From assembly GCA_963920665.1 (NCBI GenBank), contig OY987264.1, positions 25,524,906 to 25,588,905 on the forward strand: 64,000 nt of DNA, written 5' to 3'. A program made the position numbers and the translations under genes. This stretch comes from Straminergon stramineum (taxonomy: Eukaryota; Streptophyta; Bryopsida; Hypnales; Calliergonaceae). The notes beneath the pieces are model-generated. The model was not told where the DNA came from, made no database searches, and worked only from the letters and a program-made list of their open reading frames with translations. Positions 47,859 to 59,193 of the stretch are shown here, piece by piece (positions within the stretch are counted from its first letter, which is position 1; each line of letters opens with the position of its first letter).

Positions 47859-49432
47859 TCAGTCTTCGGAATCTCGCGTGAGGGTGGCAGCAGACGCGGG
47901 AGGAGGGGTCGAAAACTTCGTCACCTGCACAGATTGCCCAGTCACCTTCTGTAGAAACGCAATCAACGCAGCATCTCTGGTCGCCGCAAGGGCATGCTCT
48001 TGCAACCGAAGCTCGTGCTCCTGTGTCCATCGCGTCGCTTCCTGTTTCCTCCACTGCTCCTCCTTCGCCTGCCTCTCGAGTTCGATCCTCTCCATCGACT
48101 CGAAGAACTTCCGTTGCATACTCTCCTGCTTTTCCACCAGCGTCTTCAGCATGGACTCCATCACGTCCAGCTTGGGAGTTGTCTCCGACTTCCCCTCCAA
48201 TTTCCGCTTCTTCTTGATCTTCTTGTCTTGCGTGTCACACAACGGACCGTCGTAGTCATCGTCAGACGACTTCGAGAGAGTCGCTGCGGCGCTCACTTCC
48301 GACGGCCGCTGGGCAGACACATTGAGATCCTCCGCGGGGGAGATTCCAAGAGGCGGACCGGCGCCTATCAACAAAACTGCAGCTGCTGTGTCCGTTTCCA
48401 CTTGGGTTGTAGTTTGCTGACCCCCGAAAAGCGCATCCAGCTGCGCGAAGAATCGATAGCTTTTCCCATCTTGCCGCCCCGCGCGACCATCCTTGGACTT
48501 CTTGTAATACTTGTGGATGTTCTCGAATTTCTCCTTGCACTTCTTGCCGCTGCGTTGGTAGCCTTGGTCCGCAAGCTTTCTGCGGGGTTCCCAAACCCTA
48601 ACTAATCAGACTAAAATTCATGACATTTCGGGTGGCATTGCGAGAACTGCAAGTTGGGAGGGCTGATCGCTTACCTCGAGACCTCGTCCCAGAGAGGACC
48701 CTTGACGCCGGAGTCTCGAAAGTTCGCATCCATCTCAGACCGGATCTGGATGAGTGCCAGCGTTTCCGCTCTGGGCCACCGGTTACCACCTGAGCCACGG
48801 CCTTCCTCCTCCAGTCCTTCGTCATCTTGCTGCGCAGACAACAGGAGCTTGCTGTAATTCGTTGGGGATGGGCGGCTCGCGATTGGGGATGGCACCTCCG
48901 GGGAGTCGGGATCACCCAGCCCTAACTGCTTCACCATTTGCTCCTGTGCATGCTGCTGTTGCTTGGCCTGTTCCTCCTGCTGTTGCTGCTGCTGCAGTTG
49001 CTGCTGTTGTTGCTGTTGCTGTTGTTGCTGCTGCTGGAGCTGGATTTCCTGGTGAGAAGCAGTCGGTGGTTGCTGCTGCTGGTGCAGCTGAACCAGCGGA
49101 TGTGGAGCATGTTGCGAATGCTGCTGCTGCTGTGCGTGTTGCTGATGCTGCTGCAGATGTTGCAGATGGGGGGCATGAGCGCTCTGCGCTTGGTGAATTT
49201 GCTGCTGATGCGCTTGCAAGGACGGGTGGGTGAGATGCGACCCATAGTGATGCTGGTGTTGAGCTTGCAAGTGATGAGCGAGGTGGTGTGGGTGATGAGC
49301 CGTGTGCGGATGGCTGGAAGGGGGAGAGAGGGAAATGTTTTCATGAGAGATGGAGAAGATATGCGGCGGAGGCGCTCTCGCCACTAGGAACTGTGGCGAG
49401 TCAGAAACGCCATACTGGCCAGTGCTCTGCAT
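47859..49432 (-). CDS. GT-2-type trihelix transcription factor (492 aa, two exons)
   Basis: Plant-specific DNA-binding protein of the GT-2/GTL1 clade, expected to act in the nucleus on GT elements. Exon 1 is 49432-48675 and exon 2 is 48579-47859. The 95-nt phase-2 intron (GTAAGC...CCCCGCAG) splits the domain, as is usual in this clade. A His/Gln-rich region (about residues 40-170, with a 14-Gln run) precedes the trihelix domain (about 218-305: RWPRAETLALIQIRSEMD, then GPLWDEVSRKLADQGYQRSG, then KKCKEKFENIHKYYKKSKDG). An acidic patch (SSDDDYD) is followed by a basic KKIKKKRK, a likely nuclear signal. The family's central helix lies at about 393-468 (QRKFFESMERIELERQ, ATRDAALIAFLQKVTGQ). The first ATG after an upstream in-frame stop was chosen. 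GT-2 proteins often carry a second trihelix domain; here the frame stops after the helix. Confidence 0.92.
48580..48674 (-). other. Phase-2 intron inside the trihelix domain
   Basis: Canonical GTAAGC donor at 48674 and GCAG acceptor at 48580. Splicing joins AG and A into an Arg codon and restores SRKLADQG, the conserved helix. Reading through instead gives a TAA immediately. Confidence 0.92.
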
Positions 49433-50470
49433 CTTACTATTCCCCAACCCAGACACACCCACGGAATAAAAACTAATTATCCTACAACCGACACAACCCG
49501 ACGGACGGAAGAACTCAATCTACCACAAGGACAACGTCACCCAAACCCACCCCCGTCCACCCCATCGCGGTCCCCGAACACTCAAACATCCCAACACCGG
49601 ACGCAGCTTCCGAAAGATCCCCACCCCAGGAACCTGAACAACAGCACCAGCAGCGCCGCCAAACTGAACCCCCACCCCACAGTAACTTGCAAAAAACAAT
49701 CCTCAAAATCAATTGAAGGCAGGTCCCCCCGAAAAGATTCACGGGCAAGGCGGGTGGTTTTGACAAACGGCAGGGGGTAACTTAGTCTCCCTGTGTTTCT
49801 ACTCTCTCTGCAAAACCTCCCAAACCCAGAATAAAAGCACGCCTCCAATGAATCATAAAATAACTCCACTGGCAGGAAAAAGGCCCCGCCTGTGCTTCTG
49901 TGGCTGGCTGCTGTTGCAGAAGAAGTCGCAGAGATCACCAGGCAGGCTCTCAACCACTCTCTCTTTCTATCCCTCTCTCTCTCTCCGTCTTCAGTCTCAC
50001 CTGTTTCCTCTTCCGCCCATCGCCACGAAGATCGGTTAAGCTACTACTCCCGCGTAGGGCGGCGGTAAATCGCTCGCGTCTTAGTTTCCTCTTCACACGA
50101 CGACGCTGAACGCCTCGCCACGGACGCGACGGACGCGAGCGATGAGGGCGGTGGTACTGTGCTAGTGTCGGTCCGCGGGCTCCCGTGGCCGCCGCGGGAG
50201 GGGCCTACCACTGCGGCCCCTTGGGAGGCGTGAAGGGGCGACGCGAGCCTCCGTGGACTCGCCACCCTGTAGGCAAAAGAGTTTTCTTCTCATCGCAGGT
50301 CGGGCTGCCCGCCCGCACATGGGAGCGCTAGACGAACAGAGAACAGAACCTGGACCGACCCCAGGCAGGCACTCAGCCAGTGGATGAGGGGACGGAGGAC
50401 CACTCAGGTATATTACTGGAGGGTCTTGTTTAATACTCCGTATCTTGGAAAACAAGACTAAAAGGACATC
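49433..50470 (-). promoter_or_regulatory. CpG-rich leader and promoter region of the trihelix gene
   Basis: GC- and CpG-rich sequence ends near 50500, where AT-rich repeats start. A (CT)n run at 49957-49987 on the plus strand is a GAGA-type run in the gene's sense, as is common in plant core promoters and leaders. No TATA box or start site was placed. Several open frames exist because of composition only. Confidence 0.5.
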
Positions 50471-50847
50471 ACCCATTTCCGATCAGCCTCTCATTCTCGT
50501 AGTTACGCTGCTCCATTTTCGATCAGATGAAATGTAGGTGACAGCTCATGCACCGCAGGACCCCTGGGGACAGGACAGCAAAAATGTTCAAGTGGTGAAC
50601 ATTGAAAGCTTACAATGATCACAACGTGTACATTGAAAGTCTTACATCAATTTGGAACCATCCTGTGGTTGGAAATAGGTTTGCCCACATATCAAGAATG
50701 GGACCAATAGAATCTTCACAAAAAAATTTGTGATAATTTTGCTTTTATGGGATAAATTTAGGAAATTATGAAATCCTTCTAAAAATCTATTTCTTTACAC
50801 AGAAAAAAAATTCCTAAATTTTTTCCATGTTGCAGTTAGGCTGAATT

Positions 50848-51082
50848 ACTTAACCCTTAAACATTGACGTGGACGTTTTGTGTCCAATGGATGACAAAGA
50901 ATCTCTCTATGTAGGATAGATTAGCAACTATTCATCCTCCAATTTTTGTGAGAAAAAGGGTAGATCTTTTTCAGTAATATGACTTCCAATGAATATTTTT
51001 GGATTTTATGAAGTAGATGATGTCATACGGTTTCAAAAGGGAGGATTTCCATGGGCACCAGTTTGTCCTTAAAGGGTTAAGT
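50848..51082 (+). mobile_element. 235-bp MITE with ACTTAACCCTT ends
   Basis: Left end ACTTAACCCTTAAA and right end TTAAAGGGTTAAGT are inverted repeats with one indel. The interior has no coding frame. Its terminal words resemble those of the ~0.94-kb family (TTAACCCCTAAA), and it sits 140 bp from one such element, so the two may be relatives. Confidence 0.65.
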
Positions 51083-51221
51083 GATCGGAAATGGGTGATC
51101 ATCATGATAGACTCACTGTGAGTAGGACCCAATCCCAGCATAAGAGAATCTGCTCATGAAACGCCCAAGGTGGATCTGAATGTGTGAAATAAGCCGTTTC
51201 CCTCATTTGGACAATGTTCAC

Positions 51222-52168
51222 AACTTTAACCCCTAAAGATTGAGGGGGGGAGGGATTCAGGGAGACATTGTCAAAAATTGTGGGTTGTGGGTATGTTATT
51301 CAAAAATGAAAATTGAAACTTTTTTTTGAAACTTCAACCAGACAAAACTTAAGTAAAGTATTTTTTTCTGAGTGTGGAAAAAATTTCAGACCATTTGACC
51401 GTGCAGATTGAAAGACTAAAACGTTTGAAATTAGAAAAAAAATGTTTTTTTCATTCTTGCAAAATAGGGTTAGCAGACTTTAGGCCCTTTTGGAGTAAAA
51501 TTTTTACACTATCCAGAAACGAGGATTTTGACCATTTGTGAGTTTATGATATTAGGTTCACTCATCAAAAATTTAGAAGCAAATATGGAGTATAGCTTAC
51601 TCTAAATCACCCTACAACAAAAGGACATTAAGTGAATGGGCAATACACTAGTCATTTTCTTGTGCAATGATGAAATTTTTTATTTGAAATCCAAATAGTG
51701 AATAGTTGGAGACAAACATTTGGAACATGTAAAAAACATTTCAAGACTTTTTAGTTTATAGATTTCAAGATAATAGGACTTGAAGTTAGAAGAATTTTTT
51801 TTCTTGAAACCACCCCAACATAGCTAACAAAGTTTGACTCCTCTTAGAATGTGATTTGAGGACTAAAATTTGGATATTTTTTTGGATAATTGTATGCCAT
51901 ATTTTATTAGTTACAAACATGTCAAATTTCAAAGTTGATGAGCTTTTTGCAAAAGATTCTTAAATTGCCCAAGCTACCCCAAAAGTTCAAGGCAGCATAA
52001 CTTTTGATCTAGACACCCAATCGGAAAAAAATATATTTTCACACCAAAGAGGTATATGCTTACATAGTATGTCCAAATTTCATGAACATCCAACCAAAAA
52101 TGACTTTGTAGGAACCTACCAAAGATTTCTTGTGTACATCGAATAGACACTTGGTTCTTTAGGGGTTA
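51222..52168 (+). mobile_element. ~0.95-kb TTAACCCC-end family element, best-preserved ends
   Basis: Left end TTTAACCCCTAAAGATTG and right end TTCTTTAGGGGTTAAA are inverted repeats of at least 15 bp. The interior matches the fragment at 14370-14640. No open frame. The short size and absence of a transposase make it non-autonomous. Confidence 0.7.
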
Positions 52169-53907
52169 AAAGCCTAATTTCAAACACTTGTAAGTCAAAA
52201 GTAACGTGCTCCTCTACCTTTCAACTTTTTTGTTTAAGTTAATAAATATATTGTGACTATTTATAACAATTCCAAATTAATTGGCCCTATCTATAATGGC
52301 TACCCAAATGACCTCTATTTATACAAAAAGTCCTTTCAAGGCATAATTATTTAACTACAACTCAGATAGCTGCAAGATCTTCATGGGAATTCAACAAATA
52401 TTGCACCAGGAAGGATTGTCCCTCGAGTGGAAAAGGACCTGAAATCATGCCTTAAGGATTCAAGGGATACAATGACATAGTTAGCAAATCTTTCATTCAC
52501 ACAATCTAATATCTACATGACCACTCATAAGGTGCTCTTGAGGAAGGCAAACAAATTATAATATTCCCAAGAATGTAGAGTTCCTGTCAAATTTTTCATA
52601 CTAAGCCTAAGTTATTTATCATCAATTTTGAACTAGACAATTTTCTTTGTCTTTGAAGACATATTGTGCAATTTGCCATGAGTCTTGTTTTGCAAGAAAG
52701 AAATTACTTTGCAGAACTCAAATATAAGATGTGCATATGCCTCATACATGACATGTAAGGTAAAGTGTAAACAAGATGATTTACAAAGAGAAAATATTCA
52801 AAATTTAAGAGAATGGCAGAGCCATGGTGTTAGGGGTGGCCAAGCAAGAATAATTTAGTACAAAGAAGAGAAACAACTATGAGTTGCTCCAATGTAGCTT
52901 GGACCCAATATACCACACACATAATGACGAGGCCACTAAAAAAGAGCGTGCCTTTATGCAATGAGGATTGACCACTCTTTATTCTTGGCATTGCCATTTT
53001 CTATCCTAAGTCAAGCAATTTGGCAAAATATGAGGAGTGTGGAAGTTGGCTCACAATAGGAAAAGTCAACATTGTCATATCTTTTCATGCTTGGTTGTAT
53101 GTGTCAATAAATAAGACCTTTCCTTCATTGCATGAAAAATCTTTTTTTTAAAGTAGAATCTTTTTCTCTCTTTCTTTTTATAATTATAAAACCCTTGGTG
53201 ATCCCTTTAAAAGTTCTACCTCCGGGCTTTGTATTCGGGGCATGCATGTGCAATTGTGTTGTGCCCCAGCTAGACTATGTATACAACAACAAAGTTGCTC
53301 ATGCCAACTTCCAATCCATATAGCCGTCTCTGCATTGGAGATGCCTTGAGAGCACTAAGGTGAAGGCACACATTACCAACCATCGCCCCCATCAACAATC
53401 AATAGGATATCTAAAATTTATGAGAGGTTGGGACTCATTTCCATTTTTCAAAAAATGACACATGTCCCTTATCTTGCATGCCTCTAAGTGAACACTTTTA
53501 GAAGACTCTAGACATTGAACATAGGTCAAGACAGACTTTTGACTTTCAAAATTCACAATAATTTTAGTTTAAGCAATAAAATTGTCAACATTCTGACAAT
53601 CTCCATCATTTCAATGGCACTAGTGTGCCATGTGTTCTTGCCACAATCAAAATCAAAATCAAAGTATTTTTCTAATTTTTTTATTCATAAAAACTTCGAA
53701 ATTCCATAACTTTCACACCATAAGTCCAAACGTGGTGAAACAAAGCCCGTGCACCCCTCCTCACCGAGGACCTTCCAATGGTACCAAGAACTTGACCAGG
53801 GGACAGACAATCCAAAAGATCTCAATGTCACAAACAAACAACCTAACTTAAGGTATAGATGGCACCTCTCAAAATATTTGTTCTGCATCAGTGCACTACT
53901 CCAGATC
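52169..53907. other. AT-rich intergenic DNA
   Basis: No gene or element ends recognised. Frames at 53132-53323 and 53515-53709 are short and featureless. Confidence 0.45.
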
Positions 53908-54486
53908 ATGTCCAGAGTTGCTTACTTGATTGGCTCTGGGTGCCTTTGCCTTAACTTGTGTGGAGTGGGTTTTGTGCGTCCCTGTATCCAGCTCCTAGTA
54001 AGTTCCCTTCCCTTCAATTTGCCGTCCCATCTGCTTGAAAGAATCCAATGGTCCCACATGAGAAGCAGGGAGATTGGTTATGGGTCCAGATCCAATCCCC
54101 TCCACACATCTGCCATGCCATGCAGGCCTTGTTGTTTCACCATTCCTGTAGTTTTCTCTCCAAGGCCAGGCAGGCTGCATTGGAGCCAGCAGGGAGGGTT
54201 CTGTTTTCTTTTCTTACACGTACAGTACTGTAGGTTATTAACTTACAGTAGATGTCTGCAATGCCCCTGGGGGATGGAATCATGGCATCACAAAGGCATC
54301 TCAAAGGGCGGGAGGGACTTAGAGCATTTTCATGATCCCCACGCTAACTTAAAGAGAGTGATTTGGCATCATTACATTCATGCATGCATGCCATTGATGA
54401 GGCTTGGAACAAGAATCTGGGAACTGAAGGCAATAACAATCAATAATAATCCTGGACTCCTGGAATTTCTCATTGTTCATTGTTAG
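53908..54486 (+). other. Long open frame (192 codons), probably not a gene
   Basis: ATG at 53908 to TAG at 54486. The translation is rich in Cys, His and Trp, has no domain or signal that I recognise, and crosses low-complexity words (CATGCATGCATGCC) and TAACTTA words typical of the non-coding islands here. I list it because it is one of the longest frames outside the trihelix gene. Confidence 0.2.
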
Positions 54487-54489
54487 CCG

Positions 54490-54680
54490 GTGGAATTGGG
54501 GAAAACCACGGGTGCAACACACTGCAAGGGGTTCTGTCAGGAAGAAAGGCTGATTTCACTCTAGATAAACTAACCTGTCACATCCAAGTATCGAACCCAC
54601 AACCACTCCATTCGGTTTGGGTACCTTTTCACTATCATCTGGTAGTTTAGGGTCATCTCGGACCACAACAGGTGCAATTT
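54490..54680 (-). mobile_element. tRNA-derived SINE, same family as 56031-56300
   Basis: Minus strand reads ATGACCCTAAACTACC, AGTGAAAAGG and then a box-B-like GTGGGTTCGATACTTGG 44 bp later. The same order (GACCTTAAACTACC, GTGAAGG, GGTTCAACTCC) opens the insertion at 56031. The downstream body is partly alike. No clear tail or duplication, so the limits are approximate. Confidence 0.5.
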
Positions 54681-55207
54681 GAAAACGTCAAAAAAGATTG
54701 GTGAAAAATCTATACAAATTCTATTTAGAGAAAAAAAATAGAGAGGGAAAAAAAATCAATCAACCATGGGCTCAATTCTTGAAAAAACAGTTCAGTATTG
54801 TATGGGACCTCCCAGGGAAAGAACTGGTAAAACTACTCCCCCGAACTCCCCAACTGAACCTTGGGCCTCACTTCATCCACCGGGGCCCGTCCAGGTTCTG
54901 TTCATCCAGTGCAGCACTCCCCTGCCATGTAGCGATCCCAGAACAGGTTTAGGGAAATTAGCCAAATGTTCATTTTTGGAAGATTTTTTTGAGTTTAACA
55001 CTCAGGGCACGAAAAAATTAAGTAGCAACCGAGCTAAATTTAGCCAGTTTGGGGATCACTGGAGTGCCGTGTGTGCTCAACAATCCGCCCCTGCAATGCA
55101 ATGGATGGCAATCGAACTCTTTCCCAGACGGTGTGGCCACGGATGCCAACGTAACTTAATACTACGTAGTAACTACAGTAAGTAACTTACTGTAACTTAG
55201 CACGAGA

Positions 55208-55625
55208 ATCGAGCTGCTCCGTCCGTCCGTCCGTCCAACCGTCCGTCGGGCAGCCAGGAAAGAAAAAGCTCCAAAGGAAGCGAACGATGCGTAAGCTTAG
55301 TCGGCAAAAGGGCAGGTGGTCGGGGAAGGGGAGGGGGAGGCTTATCTTATGATTATTAAAAGGCGTGGCCGGTGCCTTCACCCGCATGGGGACGTGGGGC
55401 CCCATGATGGGGGAGGAGGCCTTCAGTTGGAGAACCCATGGCCGCGCTGGCCGTCCAGATGGGGCCCGGGGGGGGGGATATGGCACCTCCCGGCTTTGGC
55501 GACCCAGTGCGTTGATGTGCATGGGCGGGCCCGGGGGAAGGTCCGTCGGTCCCTGACTCACTTCTGTCATCCAAAGTCTATCCCAACTGAACTAAGTTAA
55601 CTGACGGACGGACGGACGGACGGAG
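55208..55625. repeat. GC-rich segment between inverted (CCGT)n / (GACG)n runs
   Basis: A (CCGT)n run at 55218-55247 faces a (GACG)n run at 55602-55624, so the two microsatellites are inverted repeats around ~350 bp of GC-rich DNA. TAACTTA words lie at both sides. Frames inside are compositional. Could be a decayed element or a chance pair. Confidence 0.55.
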
Positions 55626-56030
55626 TGAATGGACGTTTCTCATCCATTTGTTTTTAATTGCCGCCTTTCGTCTGGTCATCTTTATTACGTTGTGGAGAAT
55701 ATTTTTGTGAATTTAATCCTTTCGTTTGACTTTGGGAGCGAGCTCCAGGAGAAGAACCTTTCAGTCGAATTCAACATCGATGCGGAATAAAGTACACCAA
55801 AACTGAATTGAACTTTAACTTACTCCAGGCTGGATGTGTCGTGGGGTCTAAGTTACAGAATTTCAGTTACAAAGGCCTTCAGTTACATTTGCAGAGAGCC
55901 TTTCAAAACAAGGCCTTCGTGTTGCTTACTAAAACAGACGACCCATTTCCAACCACTCAAGCAATTTCGCATAAATGGAGTGTGGGATTCTCGAGTGGGA
56001 AGATTTTCCAGTGTTCAAAAATAGAGTTGG

Positions 56031-56300
56031 CGGTCAGCAATGACCTTAAACTACCCCGGGTGAAGGCAAAGGGGAAGGGACTTTTGTAGAACTCATGAGG
56101 TTCTCGGTTCAACTCCCCATGCTGACGTTGCTTGCATAGGGGCTCCCTATGTTGCTTTGTTCGCATGGGGAGGGGGTTTGTTCCTCCACTTGTTCCTAAT
56201 GGGGATACTCAAGGCGTGTAATTCCCGGTAAAATAAATTGGGTTGACTTGTTGAGTTGAGTCAATTTAGCTGCGGCCCTTGAAGGCCATATGTTTCAAAA
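56031..56300 (+). mobile_element. 270-bp tRNA-derived SINE with hairpin-polyA end and target duplication
   Basis: Flanked by AAAATAGAGTTGG (56018-56030) and AAAATAGAATTGG (56301-56313), a 13-bp duplication with one change. The head carries a box-B-like GGTTCAACTCC at 56108-56118. The 3' end is a perfect hairpin GGCC-CTTGAA-GGCC followed by ATATGTTTC and an A run. The end has the same design as the LINE-type tails here, which is how SINEs usually borrow LINE machinery. Confidence 0.7.
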
Positions 56301-56313
56301 AAAATAGAATTGG

Positions 56314-58597
56314 GAAGGATTCCATAATTTTCTAAAATTTTATTTCTCAAAATATAATTATTGTGAATTTTTCAACTCAAGATTCCATTTGACCCTTGTT
56401 GCTCATATAGGTTTTCCTATTTCCAACCAAGAGTTGATTGCAACGTTGATAATCTTGTAGCCAATCATAACTTGACACAACTACACTGGGAACTATGCCA
56501 TAATTAATCACCACTCCTTGCTACGTAATAGGAAAGAAAAATAGTCTAAAGGGCAAAAATAGGGGGAGATCGTAAAGGGGTCACCTCCTATAGAGCTTAT
56601 AGCACCGTCCCTTAGCCAGCTATTACTAGTAGAGTCGACAATTAATAATTATAAAAAATAAATGTCAAAATGTTAGGGAATTTTTTTTCCAATTTTTTTT
56701 CTATTTGGTGAAAAATGAGCAAATTTGAAGGAATATCCTTATTTTTAGCACTTGTCAAATATATTTTTCCAATTTTAATCAAATTTTTGTGCCAATCTTG
56801 ATAGCAGAGTATGCAAAGGTGAGGGATTGAAGTAATGGAAGTATAATCAAACTAGTGCTTTCATTGAGGGAGGGTAGTGCAAGAAGTGATTTCTGTTGCA
56901 ATTAAGAAGATTGTTACATCTTTTGACATAAACGAAATACAAAAAACGTAGATGATAAATCCTTTATTCATCCAAATGGAGAAGTACTCTCTAAAAATTT
57001 TGTAGTAAACTAGGCACTTCATCTATTGCAAGAAAAAAATTAAAAAATTATATACATATAGTCACATATTCCCTTGTAAAAATTAGTATCACTTGTGAAA
57101 CAAGATAAATCACTCAAATAAAATCATGGAGTTTTTATGCCTCAAGCATGAGGAGTTCAAATTTTGAACAATGGATGAGTGCAAACACATCCTATGCACA
57201 CAAAAATGCATTTTTTCATCCATCAATATTTTTGTAGATTCTTATGTTGGACTTTAACATTTGAATGAAATAGAATCTTGAGAATTTGTTTTGCAAATGT
57301 TTTATAATTCAAGAATCATGGTAGATTTGGCCTGCAAAAGTAATTTTTTCAATTCAAACAATGACCCTTCAAAATAACTTGAATTAAAAAAACAAAATAA
57401 AAATGTTTTAAAATATTCAAAAGTTATAGAGTCTGAGCATCTATATGGTTAAATCTACCATACTCCTCACTATTGCAATATATTTTTTTGGTGAAGTTTC
57501 TTGGAATGTATTTGAATTTTATTTTTCTTATTTGAATCTATAACCTCATCTTTCAATCTTGTGAAGGACCAAGTGACCATTCAACAAATGCAACAAATGT
57601 CAAGTAGAATCACACAAAGTCAATTGTAATTGGATGTTCATGATTTTTTGACACAAGGTGTACACATGAACACTTGCCACACCACCATAGCCTCTTACAC
57701 TTTGATCTCACATCCAAATTTCTTTACCTTTATGGTTGTCATCGAAGTGGCTATATCAACCTATAATTCTTTTGTTGTTTTTACCCAAAGTGTCCCATAT
57801 CGTGATTTCTAGTGCATTGAGCAAAATTATAAACTATCTAATTAAATTTTTAGACAATTCTATTGCACAATTTTTAGTTTGTTATGTAAAATCATTTGGG
57901 TAATATTGTTTAAATTAGTTTCATGCAACAACAGATGAGCTAATAACAAATGAGCTAGAAAATTTATAGCAATGACGTTTTTTTAGTTTTTAATGTTAAA
58001 TGAGTGAACAAAGTGAGCATTTATTGGTTGAACTCAAGGAAGACCCATATCTACAATTTAGGGCCCTAGTGTCACATCTAAAAGTATCTATATCAATTAC
58101 CATTGTAAGTAGCAATAACAATATTATTGACAGATGAATCACGTAGATTGGTTTCACATGGCTCTAATAGGTACCATGTAACAAGAATATCAGTGCCACC
58201 ACATTAAAGGTAGACTAGCCCATTTTTTTCGTTGCTAAATTCCATCATCCTACTTTTGCCCCCAATTCTGTACAAAAAATCATCTAGATTTGTTCATTTT
58301 TTGACAAACTCACCACATTAATACCAACAAGGGGTAAGATGTCAATTCTTTAAAGGTGAATACTTAAATACCATTCGATACTCAGGGGAGCGATTGTAGG
58401 TTGTTTAAAGGATGACCATGACTCCACTTATGAATGGTTTTGTGATTTTAGGGCAAACACCTTCATAAATTCACAAAAAGTTCAATTTTAAATAGAAACT
58501 TCTACTTCCAATTGGGTTTGATGCTTGAAGCAAGCACACACCTCTGGAAAATAAAAATATGTGCCCCTCTGGAGTTGACTGTAAGAAATTTAGATGT
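56314..58597. other. AT-rich intergenic DNA with a dispersed repeat
   Basis: No gene. The stretch 57165-57420 is a direct relative of 60055-60310, with shared blocks GCAAACACATC, CTTTAACATTTG, TTTGCAAAT and CAATGACCCTTCAAAA in order. Confidence 0.5.
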
Positions 58598-58791
58598 CTA
58601 CATTGAATAGGGGTATTAATGGGACCCATACTAATTAATTGACATTCCACACTAAAGAAATATCTACCTTTATTGTACATCAATAGTTATTGGAGTGTCC
58701 AGGTGATGTACATCATGTTTCAAACATCTACAGTTTTCTAGAATTAGTCCCTTTAATTTTTTGGTCCCCTTAATACCCCTATTCAGTGTAG
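58598..58791 (+). mobile_element. 194-bp MITE with 29-bp inverted ends
   Basis: Left end CTACATTGAATAGGGGTATT, then AATGGGACC. The right end is the inverted CTTAATACCCCTATTCAGTG, then TAG. Two mismatches in 29 bp. Interior is non-coding. No clear target duplication. The CACTGAATAG end recalls the CACTAAATAG end of the element at 61381. Confidence 0.75.
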
Positions 58792-58954
58792 TTTACATAG
58801 TACTCCATCATAGGGTTGTCCACCTCAGAGCCCTCTTGCACCCAATATTTTGCACAGTTGTTGTGCCCTTCATTGTCCTCTCTCCCTTGGCAGTCAAGGC
58901 CATGATAGCTGCTAAGTTACCATTCCATCGCATGCACCCAGCAACACAGAAATC

Positions 58955-59000
58955 GCTGGAAGGAAGGAAGGAAGGAAGAAAGGAAGAAAGGAAGAAAAGG
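58955..59000 (+). repeat. (GGAA)n / (GAAA)n microsatellite
   Basis: Tandem GGAAGGAAGGAAGGAA units passing into GAAAGGAAGAAAGG. Confidence 0.85.
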
Positions 59001-59054
59001 CCTGAGCCTACAGTTATAACTTACTACTGGACATGGCAACAAGTCTCTACCTGT

Positions 59055-59100
59055 ATTTTTTGTTTGTTTTTTGGCACAAATGAAACCGAATTTCATCGCT
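59055..59100 (-). mobile_element. LINE-type 3' tail (hairpin + A-rich)
   Basis: Minus strand: GATGAAATTCGGTTTCATTT, then GTGCCAAAAAACAAAC. Upstream body on that strand may reach about 59130. No target duplication could be matched. Confidence 0.6.
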
Positions 59101-59150
59101 GAGTGAGTAGAAATCAAAATACAAAAGCTGCCAGCCTCAAGTGCCATCTA

Positions 59151-59193
59151 TTTTTTATTTATTTTTTGACACAAATGAAACGGAATTTCATTG
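59151..59193 (-). mobile_element. 43-bp LINE-type stub with 15-bp perfect target duplication
   Basis: CTCAAGTGCCATCTA occurs at 59136-59150 and 59194-59208. The 43 bp between are, on the minus strand, CAATGAAATTCCGTTTCATT followed by TGTGTC and an A-rich tail: the hairpin and tail with no body at all. Confidence 0.9.

Noticed and set aside
47740..48605. Plus-strand open frames of 171 and 203 codons across the trihelix gene
   Set aside because: They are antisense shadows of the conserved minus-strand coding sequence, caused by its composition; no domain is seen on the plus strand.
48754..49387. Plus- and other minus-frame proteins rich in Ala, Leu or Ser over the CAG repeat
   Set aside because: Out-of-frame readings of the Gln/His-coding repeat in exon 1.
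53749..53907. Upstream extension of the frame at 53908 to a GTG at 53749
   Set aside because: No ATG and no splice evidence; a eukaryotic nuclear gene would not normally start there, and the frame itself is doubtful.
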